From: Boseongicola sp. H5
GTDB taxonomy: Bacteria; Pseudomonadota; Alphaproteobacteria; Rhodobacterales; Rhodobacteraceae
Length of the DNA: 64,000 nt
Assembly (NCBI GenBank): GCA_020622165.1
Contig: JACNMN010000008.1
Span: forward strand, 62,001 to 126,000
Direction: 5' to 3'
Made by a program: the position numbers and the translations under genes. Below are positions 54,156 to 64,000 of the stretch, in pieces. Each line of letters starts with the position of its first letter. Positions within the stretch are counted from its first letter, which is position 1. Under the pieces are notes generated by a model. It saw only the letters and a list, made by a program, of their open reading frames with translations, ran no database searches and was not told the origin of the DNA.

Positions 54156-55042
54156 CCTTCCGTACACGCTTTGCCCCGTCACCCACGGGGCCCCTGCATC
54201 TTGGCCATGCCTATTCCGCGATCCTCGCCCATGACATGGCCCGTACGGCGGGCGGTGCGTTCGTGCTCAGGATCGAGGATATCGACCGCGACCGCGCCCG
54301 ACCGAAATGGGAAGACCAGATCTATGAGGATCTGGCCTGGCTCGGTCTGGACTGGGAAAGGCCGGTCTGGCGGCAATCGGACCATACGGAACGCTACGCG
54401 GCCGCCCTTGACGATCTGTGGCGCGCGGGCCTGCTTTACCCCTGCACCTGCAACCGCCGTGACATTCTGGCCGCGGCCAGCGCGCCCCAGGAGGGGGCCG
54501 CGCCCCTGACCGGCCCCGATGGCATCCTCTACCCCGGCACCTGCCGCGACAAGCCGGGCCCGCGCCCGGGCCGGGACCCGCGCCCCGACGGCGTGGCGCT
54601 GCGGCTGAACATGGCGGCGGCGATCCGGCGGGTCCTGCACCCCGGCCGCGCAACACGTCTGGCCTTCCAGGAAACCGGGCACGGCCCCGATGGTCAGCAC
54701 GGGCAAATCGCCTTTCCGCCCGAAGATCTGACGGTGCTGGCCGGCGATATCGTCCTCTCCCGCAAGGATTTCATCGGCTCCTATCACCTCGCGGTCGTGC
54801 TGGACGACGCCGCCCAGGCCATCACCCATGTGGTGCGCGGCGAAGACCTGTTCGACGCAACCGCGATCCATCTCCTGTTGCAACGGCTGCTGGATCTGCC
54901 GACGCCGGTCTATCATCACCACCGGCTGATCCGCGACGATCAGGGCAAGCGCCTGGCCAAACGCGACGACGCGCGCGCGATCCGAACCTATCGCGACGAG
55001 GGCGCCACGCCGCAGGATATCCGCGCGAAGATCAGGCTGTAA
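54152..55042 (+). CDS. gluQ: Glutamyl-Q tRNA(Asp) synthetase
   Basis: GluQ-RS attaches glutamate to queuosine in tRNA(Asp). The 296-residue protein resembles the catalytic half of GluRS: RFAPSPTGPLHLGHAYSA near the start, a zinc-type CTCNRRD block, and LAKRDDARAIR in place of KMSKS. It lacks the anticodon-binding domain, which defines the family. The start is TTG at 54152, overlapping the previous stop. Its tRNA-Asp substrate is encoded twice at the right end of this window. Confidence 0.93.
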   Translation: MTFRTRFAPSPTGPLHLGHAYSAILAHDMARTAGGAFVLRIEDIDRDRARPKWEDQIYEDLAWLGLDWERPVWRQSDHTERYAAALDDLWRAGLLYPCTCNRRDILAAASAPQEGAAPLTGPDGILYPGTCRDKPGPRPGRDPRPDGVALRLNMAAAIRRVLHPGRATRLAFQETGHGPDGQHGQIAFPPEDLTVLAGDIVLSRKDFIGSYHLAVVLDDAAQAITHVVRGEDLFDATAIHLLLQRLLDLPTPVYHHHRLIRDDQGKRLAKRDDARAIRTYRDEGATPQDIRAKIRL

Positions 55043-55077
55043 TACATTACTCTTGCGGTAAAAATGATCTTCACGCC

Positions 55078-55434
55078 TCAATCCGGCGCCATCAGCTCCA
55101 CCTCGTCGCCGTCCCGCACCGCGGTGTAGAAACACACCCGCCGGTTGGTATGGCAGGCCGGACCCTCCTGCCGCACCAGCACCAGCAGCGCGTCGCGGTC
55201 GCAATCCACCCGCATCTCCACCAGATGCTGCACATGCCCGCTGGTTTCGCCCTTTATCCAGAACGCCTGCCGCGACCGCGACCAATAGGTCACGCGCCCC
55301 GTCGCCAGTGTCCGGGCCACCGCGTCGGCATTCATCCAGGCCAGCATCAGAACCTCGCCGGTCTCCGCCTCCTGCGCGATCACGGGCAAAAGCCCGTCGG
55401 AATTGTAGCTCAGCGTGGCCGGGTCAAACCGCAT
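55078..55434 (-). CDS. hisI: Phosphoribosyl-AMP cyclohydrolase
   Basis: HisI opens the adenine ring of PR-AMP, step three of histidine synthesis. The 118-residue protein shows VLMLAWMNADA, TYWSRSRQAFWIKGETSGH, DCDRDALLV and ACHTNRRVCFY, with the metal-binding Asp and Cys residues in place. Start: ATG at 55434, after GAGGT. It is not fused to HisE and stands alone, divergent from a scaffold protein gene. Confidence 0.95.
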   Translation of the reverse strand: MRFDPATLSYNSDGLLPVIAQEAETGEVLMLAWMNADAVARTLATGRVTYWSRSRQAFWIKGETSGHVQHLVEMRVDCDRDALLVLVRQEGPACHTNRRVCFYTAVRDGDEVELMAPD

Positions 55435-55502
55435 CGTCGCACCTCTTTGCAAATCGGACGGGCGCCGCTACCTATAGGCATGACAGGTACGAAAGCAACG
55501 CC

Positions 55503-55955
55503 ATGACCGCCGAAACCGACCTCATCAAGCTCTATTCGCAACGCATTCTGGCGCTGGCCGCCGACATTCCTCATGCGGAGCGTCTGACCTCCCCCATGGC
55601 CACCGTCAAGAAACGCGCGCCGCTCTGCGGCTCGACGGTGACGGTGGATCTGGATGTGGAAGACGGTCGGATCACGCGCTTTGGTCAGGACGTGAAGGCC
55701 TGCGCCCTCGGGCAGGCCTCCGCCGCCCTGATGGCGCAGAACATTCTGGGCCGCAATCAGGTCGAGGTGCAGGCCGCGCGCGATGCCCTCAAAGCCATGC
55801 TGAAGGAAGACGGCCCGCCGCCCGGCCCGCCTTTTTCAGGCTATGAGGTGCTGGAACCCGCCCGCGATTACAAGAACCGCCACGCCTCGATCATGCTGTC
55901 GCTGGAAGCCACGCTTCAGGCCATGGCGGAGGCGCAACATGCGAACTGCGCCTGA
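55503..55955 (+). CDS. Iron-sulfur cluster assembly scaffold protein, NifU/IscU-like
   Basis: A 150-residue protein with the NifU_N layout: cysteines in APLCGSTVTVDL and VKACALGQASAAL, with C-terminal HANC possibly the third ligand. It would hold a nascent cluster before transfer. The ATG at 55503 lies 68 bp from the divergent hisI start, so the promoters overlap. Members of this group in Rhodobacteraceae are often single genes outside isc or suf operons. Confidence 0.8.
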   Translation: MTAETDLIKLYSQRILALAADIPHAERLTSPMATVKKRAPLCGSTVTVDLDVEDGRITRFGQDVKACALGQASAALMAQNILGRNQVEVQAARDALKAMLKEDGPPPGPPFSGYEVLEPARDYKNRHASIMLSLEATLQAMAEAQHANCA

Positions 55956-55999
55956 GCCTCCGCGCAGGAGCGTCACCGCACAACCCTTTCGTATATGAC

Positions 56000-56037
56000 A
56001 AAAAAACCGCCGCACCCCGGGGCAACGGGGGCGGCGG
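56000..56037 (-). terminator. Strong Rho-independent terminator (minus strand)
   Basis: CCGCCGC (56007-56013) pairs with GCGGCGG (56031-56037), and CCCC (56015-56018) with GGGG (56027-56030), separated by one bulged A. On the minus strand TTTTTTT follows directly. It lies 140 bp downstream of the 43-aa ORF stop and implies a minus-strand transcript in this region. Confidence 0.85.
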
Positions 56038-56176
56038 AGGATGCGTGTCTCATGGTCAGGGCCGGGGATGTCGCTCCAGGGAAAAAGCACATCCGTCAGG
56101 CAGTTGAGCCGGGCGCAGATGGGGATATCACGCGCGGCATCGGCCTCTGACAGACCGCAGGCAGTCTCGGGAAAAC

Positions 56177-56308
56177 TCAGATCAGTCCGGGCAGGTGAAA
56201 CAGGCCTACCGTCAGACCGGCCAGAAGCAGCACACCAATGCTGTCATAAAGCAGCGTGTCACGGGATCGGGCGAGGATACGGGCGGCTTGGGTAATCATG
56301 TCGTTCAT
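56177..56308 (-). CDS. 43-aa membrane ORF, function unknown
   Basis: ATG at 56308 opens a frame of 43 residues ending with TGA at 56177-56179. Residues 21-43 are hydrophobic (SIGVLLLAGLTVGLFHLPGL), preceded by a basic amphipathic part (MNDMITQAARILARSRDTLL). The ATG at 56299 has an AGGA eight bases upstream and may be the real start (40 aa). It lies alone between the scaffold gene and recG, and its transcript would end at the terminator near 56000. It belongs to no family I know. Confidence 0.5.
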   Translation of the reverse strand: MNDMITQAARILARSRDTLLYDSIGVLLLAGLTVGLFHLPGLI

Positions 56309-56405
56309 CCTGTCTCAACCTTTTGTTGACCCTTTGTTCTCATTTTCCGGCCGCCCTGTAAAGAACTTTTTGAGAACATACGTGAACAAAAGCCGATTTC
56401 GATGA

Positions 56406-60801
<4,396 letters not shown>

Positions 60802-60875
60802 TCACTGTCAAAGTGATAGGAGGCGGCCGCCCTCAGGTCCAGCCCGCGATCGCATGCGCCGGGCGTCGGCCGCGG

Positions 60876-61589
60876 TCAGGCGCTGGCGGCAATCTCTTCC
60901 GTGCCGATCTCCGGCTGCGGGTCGCGCAGCACATAGCCGCGGCCCCAGACCGTTTCGATATGGTTGTCGCCGCCGGTCGCTTCGCTCAGCTTCTTGCGCA
61001 ACTTGCAGATGAACACGTCGATGATCTTCAGTTCCGGTTCATCCATGCCGCCGTAAAGATGGTTCAGAAACATCTCCTTGGTCAGCGTCGTGCCCTTGCG
61101 CAGGCTCAGCAGTTCCAGCATCTGGTATTCCTTGCCGGTCAGATGCACCGTGCGGCCCTGCACATCCACCGTCTTGGCATCCAGGTTGACCGAGATCTCG
61201 CCGGTCTTGATCACCGATTGCGCATGGCCCTTGGAGCGCCGGATGATCGCATGTATCCGGGCCACCAGCTCTTCGCGATGGAAGGGTTTGGTGAGATAGT
61301 CATCGGCCCCGAACCCGAAGCCTTTCAGCTTGTTTTCCGTGTCGTCCGCCCCCGACAGGATCAGGATCGGCGTATCGATCCGCGCCAGACGCAACTGGCG
61401 CAGAACCTCATGGCCGGTCATGTCGGGGAGGTTCAGATCAAGAAGGATCAAATCGTAATCATAAAGCTTCGCAAGATCGATCCCTTCCTCGCCCAGATCC
61501 GTCGAATAGACGTTCAGATTGGCGTGGCTCAGCATCATCTCGATGCTCTTTGAAGTGGTGGGATCGTCTTCGACCAACAGAACGCGCAT
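60876..61589 (-). CDS. ctrA: Cell-cycle response regulator CtrA
   Basis: CtrA is the OmpR-type master regulator of the alphaproteobacterial cell cycle, motility and, in Rhodobacterales, gene-transfer-agent and quorum functions. Receiver domain: acidic pair E7-D8-D9, phospho-acceptor D51 in [11 protein letters not shown] in [13 protein letters not shown]-binding domain: [15 protein letters not shown] ... [10 protein letters not shown] and VWGRGYVL. The start is the ATG at 61589, eleven bases after GGAGAG; a TTG directly before it is ignored. The upstream region carries a CtrA-type site and two GANTC sites. Confidence 0.97.
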   Translation of the reverse strand: MRVLLVEDDPTTSKSIEMMLSHANLNVYSTDLGEEGIDLAKLYDYDLILLDLNLPDMTGHEVLRQLRLARIDTPILILSGADDTENKLKGFGFGADDYLTKPFHREELVARIHAIIRRSKGHAQSVIKTGEISVNLDAKTVDVQGRTVHLTGKEYQMLELLSLRKGTTLTKEMFLNHLYGGMDEPELKIIDVFICKLRKKLSEATGGDNHIETVWGRGYVLRDPQPEIGTEEIAASA

Positions 61590-61600
61590 CAACTCTCTCC

Positions 61601-61605
61601 GATTC
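61601..61605. promoter_or_regulatory. GANTC methylation site (GATTC) upstream of ctrA
   Basis: GATTC lies 12 bp before the ctrA start. GANTC is the target of CcrM methyltransferase, and in Caulobacter a GANTC in the ctrA P1 promoter links transcription to replication. A second site, GAATC, is at 61700-61704. Confidence 0.4.
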
Positions 61606-61637
61606 TCAATCCGGCGTTGGCACTACCCTGAGGCGAA

Positions 61638-61656
61638 ATGGTTAATTACAAGTTAC
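61638..61656 (-). promoter_or_regulatory. CtrA-type binding site upstream of ctrA
   Basis: On the minus strand GTAA-N7-TTAACCAT spans 61656-61638; the right half equals the known TTAACCAT half-site and the left half differs by one base from TTAA. It lies about 50 bp upstream of the ctrA start, which suggests autoregulation. Confidence 0.6.
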
Positions 61657-61707
61657 CCTGTTAAATAGTTCCGCACGGTAATGACAATTGATGCCGCCTG
61701 AATCCGG

Positions 61708-61983
61708 TTACTGGCGGTAACGTTGCAACGCCGTGGCACGCAGCGCAGCTTCTCCGTGATTGGCAACCGCCTCCTTCCAGGATATTAACTCTTCTTCGGA
61801 CAAGCTCCAAATGTCCATCGCTTCCGTGGCGGAAATCAGCCCATGCTCCACCGCGCGCACCACGGCGGCCTTGCGGCTGGCCACCCAGCGGCGCGTCGTG
61901 GGGCTCGGCAAATCGGCGCGGGTCATCTGCGTGCCGTCTGGCAGGGTCACTGCATGCGGCCCCTTTATGCGTCGGATATACAT
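61708..61983 (-). CDS. sciP: CtrA inhibitor SciP (DUF1153)
   Basis: A 91-residue DUF1153 protein. It reads MYIRRIKGPHAVTLPDGTQM, then a helix-turn-helix-like part (TTRRWVASRKAAVVRAVEHG) and EEELISWKEAVANHGEAAL. In Caulobacter SciP binds CtrA and blocks activation. Start ATG at 61983 has AGAGGA six bases upstream; longer frames are extensions. It lies just upstream of ctrA on the same strand, 118 bp away. Confidence 0.88.
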   Translation of the reverse strand: MYIRRIKGPHAVTLPDGTQMTRADLPSPTTRRWVASRKAAVVRAVEHGLISATEAMDIWSLSEEELISWKEAVANHGEAALRATALQRYRQ

Positions 61984-62117
61984 CACGGGTCCTCTCTCAC
62001 CTCGTATTCCATGGCAGATTTGCCCCAAACTGCTTAAAGAGGGGTAAGCGGCAGCCTTGTGGATAGGATGCATTTTCCTATATTGCGCCCGAACCCGCCG
62101 ATCGGAGCCCGCACCCC

Positions 62118-63263
62118 ATGCCCCTCGACACGCCCCCGTCCGAGCTGAACTCGCTCGGTCTGCCCAAAGCCCCCGCGGATACCCGCGTCGTCGTCGCCAT
62201 GTCGGGCGGGGTCGACAGTTCCGTCGTGGCAGCACAGCTGGCGGAGGAAGGCTATGACGTGGTCGGCGTGACCCTGCAGCTTTACGATCATGGCGCGGCG
62301 CTGGCCAAGAAAGGCGCCTGCTGCGCGGGCCGCGACATTCACGATGCGCGCCGCGTCGCGGAGGAGATGGGCTTTCCCCATTACGTGCTGGATTACGAAA
62401 ACACCTTCCGCGAGGCGGTGATCGACGAATTTGCCGACAGCTATCTGGCGGGCGCCACGCCGGTGCCCTGCATCCGCTGCAACGAACGGGTGAAATTCAA
62501 GGACCTGCTGGAAACCGCGAAGGATCTGGATGCCGATTGCATGGCCACGGGCCATTACATCCAGCGCAAGATGGGCCCCGCCGGGCCCGAGCTGCATTCC
62601 GCCGCCGATGCCGCGCGCGATCAATCCTATTTCCTGTTTTCCACCACGGCGGAACAGCTCGACTATCTGCGCTTTCCCCTCGGCCATCTCGCCTCCAAGG
62701 CCGAGACGCGGGCGCTGGCCGCGCGATACGGGCTCAGCGTGGCCGACAAGCCCGACAGCCAGGACATCTGCTTCGTGCCCAACGGCGACTACGCCGCGGT
62801 GATCGAGAAACTGCGCCCCGGCGCGGGCGAGCCCGGCGATATCGTCGATATGGAGGGCCGGGTTCTGGGCCGGCACACGGGCGTCATCCACTACACCATC
62901 GGGCAACGGCGCGGCCTTGGCCTCGGCGGTCTGGCCGACCCGCTTTACGTGGTCAAACTGGACCCGGACACGCGCCGCGTGATCGTTGGCCCGAAAGACG
63001 CGCTCTCCACCCGAACCATCCCCGTGCGGGAGATCAACTGGCTGGGCGACGCGCCCTTCACCTCCCGGGCCGAGTGGCACATGGGCGTCAAGATCCGCTC
63101 CACCCGCCCCCCGCGGGAGGCGATCCTGCGCCCGATATCGGAAACCGAGGCGGAGGTCGAACTGCTCACCCCCGAACAGGGCGTCAGCCCCGGGCAGGCC
63201 TGCGTCTTCTATGCGCCCGAAGGCTCCCGCATCTTCGGCGGCGGCTGGATCTGGCGCGGCTAG
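62118..63263 (+). CDS. mnmA: tRNA-specific 2-thiouridylase MnmA
   Basis: MnmA thiolates U34 of Lys, Glu and Gln tRNAs. The 381-residue protein has the PP-loop SGGVDSS at residues 29-35, the catalytic cysteines in [13 protein letters not shown] and [11 protein letters not shown], and [15 protein letters not shown] in the central domain. It is divergent from sciP over about 134 bp. Confidence 0.95.
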   Translation: MPLDTPPSELNSLGLPKAPADTRVVVAMSGGVDSSVVAAQLAEEGYDVVGVTLQLYDHGAALAKKGACCAGRDIHDARRVAEEMGFPHYVLDYENTFREAVIDEFADSYLAGATPVPCIRCNERVKFKDLLETAKDLDADCMATGHYIQRKMGPAGPELHSAADAARDQSYFLFSTTAEQLDYLRFPLGHLASKAETRALAARYGLSVADKPDSQDICFVPNGDYAAVIEKLRPGAGEPGDIVDMEGRVLGRHTGVIHYTIGQRRGLGLGGLADPLYVVKLDPDTRRVIVGPKDALSTRTIPVREINWLGDAPFTSRAEWHMGVKIRSTRPPREAILRPISETEAEVELLTPEQGVSPGQACVFYAPEGSRIFGGGWIWRG

Positions 63264-63444
63264 GCTCCTGCTTCAAGCGTGAAACGACATCGCAACACCC
63301 GGGCGCGAACCGACGGGCCGGTGATCTCATGCCCTCCCCACGCCTGAGCATGGCCCGCCGCATGGCCTGCCGCGCGCGCAGAATACCACCCATGACGCCG
63401 AGAACAGGCCAGCACGGAAGGGGTGTGTTGAGTGGGGGGAAACG

Positions 63445-63521
63445 TGGCGCGGTTGACGGGGCTCGAACCCGCGACCCCCGGCGTGACAGGCCGGTACTCT
63501 AACCAACTGAGCTACAACCGC
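63445..63521 (-). tRNA. tRNA-Asp (anticodon GTC), copy 1
   Basis: A 77-nt cloverleaf reads from 63521 to 63445. Acceptor GCGGTTG/CAACCGC, discriminator G, encoded CCA; anticodon stem CCGGC/GCCGG with loop CTGTCAC. The sequence is identical to the copy 114 bp upstream. Confidence 0.96.
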
Positions 63522-63558
63522 GCGCGACGCAACGGCCCCTGACCGGGCGGGATGGTGG

Positions 63559-63635
63559 TGGCGCGGTTGACGGGGCTCGAACCCGCGACCCCCGGCGTGA
63601 CAGGCCGGTACTCTAACCAACTGAGCTACAACCGC
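63559..63635 (-). tRNA. tRNA-Asp (anticodon GTC), copy 2
   Basis: A 77-nt tRNA from 63635 to 63559, identical over its full length to the neighbouring copy, including the encoded CCA. The two are in tandem and probably one transcript. Aspartyl tRNA is also the substrate of gluQ in this window. Confidence 0.96.
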
Positions 63636-63870
63636 TCACCATCCGCCGGACCAAAGGCCCGTGGCGTGACGCGTGGTCTATGCTGTGCTTTGCGCCCCGT
63701 CAAGCGGGCAGAGACGCAAAAACGCCCCGCATCGATCCAAGGTTTAGGCCATCGCGGCCGTCGGGCGAAACCGAAGCGCCCGGCCGCCGGATCGGACCTG
63801 CGGGCGCGGCCGGATTGCGCGGCCCGCCGCCCGATGGCGCGCGCCACGCCCCGGCGCGAAAACGCGGCAT

Positions 63871-64000
63871 CTACCGCGTGCCGAGCTTCCGTTCGCGCCA
63901 GAACACGTAAAGCCCCGCCACCGCGATCAGAACGATACCCGCCCAGACATGGGCCTCCGGCACCTCACCGAAGACCATCCAGCCCCAGAAAATCGCCATC
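63871..64000 (-). CDS. EamA/DMT-type transporter, C-terminal end (5' end outside window)
   Basis: The final 43 codons of a minus-strand gene enter from the right edge and stop with TAG at 63871-63873. The visible part contains FGEVPEAHVWAGIVLIAVAG followed by a basic tail (YVFWRERKL), which is the last helix of a drug/metabolite transporter of the EamA type. The rest cannot be judged. Confidence 0.7.
   Translation of the reverse strand, partial: MAIFWGWMVFGEVPEAHVWAGIVLIAVAGLYVFWRERKLGTR

Noticed and set aside
61600-61710. Replication origin near ctrA
   Set aside because: CtrA and GANTC sites occur at origins, but there is no DnaA box cluster, hemE, parAB or dnaA here.
63327-63620. Short protein-like frame over the two tRNA-Asp genes
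   Set aside because: Its repeated peptide is just the two tRNAs translated.

Overview
The window looks like chromosome of an alphaproteobacterium of the Rhodobacteraceae (Roseobacter group). The evidence is high GC, the order pyrH-frr-uppS-cdsA-dxr-rseP-bamA, an adjacent ctrA/sciP pair with a CtrA-type site and GANTC sites, a class II (B12-dependent) ribonucleotide reductase, a Usg protein beside gyrA, TRAP transporters, and a large RTX protein ending in a Hint domain. I see no phage, insertion sequence, integron or CRISPR. Most of the window is orderly core genome with metabolic cassettes between housekeeping blocks.

Layout. 1-6.9 kb (minus strand): an envelope and growth operon, pyrH, frr, uppS, cdsA, dxr, rseP, an unlisted 45-aa membrane ORF, and bamA running off the left edge. 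7-15.5 kb (plus): miaA, an AraC regulator, and an oligopeptide-type ABC importer (Tat-exported binding protein, two permeases, one fused double ATPase) with palindromes in front and hairpins between cistrons. 15.6-24.7 kb: DUF1206 membrane protein, a GrlR-family protein, nrdJ with a tandem NrdR-box pair upstream, tRNA-Pro, DUF192 and double cold-shock proteins, pdxH, fabI, gpt. 24.7-30.5 kb: aroK-aroB, divergent from a 44-aa membrane peptide, a secreted protein, xerD and a CorC-like transporter.

30.6-39.3 kb: a DUF2254 protein divergent from a dimethylglycine-dehydrogenase-like enzyme, then a MobA-like nucleotidyltransferase that appears to start at ATC, the RTX/Hint protein, a 755-bp spacer, and tRNA-Leu. 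39.4-43.7 kb: a TRAP operon (dctP, a PhzS-like flavin monooxygenase, dctQ, dctM) with a perfect 16-bp hairpin after dctP. 44-47.6 kb: YqaA/DsbB membrane proteins and an arginine-degradation pair (arginase, ornithine cyclodeaminase) with a divergent Lrp/AsnC regulator. 47.6-56 kb: usg, gyrA, a small membrane protein, trmFO, a methyltransferase translationally coupled to gluQ, hisI, and a NifU/IscU-like scaffold.

56-64 kb: a 43-aa membrane ORF ahead of a strong terminator, recG-ligA, ctrA, sciP, mnmA, two identical tRNA-Asp genes, and the end of an EamA-type transporter. Four tRNA-modification genes (miaA, trmFO, gluQ, mnmA) are spread across the window.

The least explained signals are: a two-tier hairpin motif present in two unrelated spacers (near 39.1 and 51.0 kb); three short membrane ORFs; the ATC start; the PhzS-like enzyme inside a TRAP operon; and the RTX/Hint protein. 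Nothing was searched against databases. Family calls rest on motifs and remembered family features.
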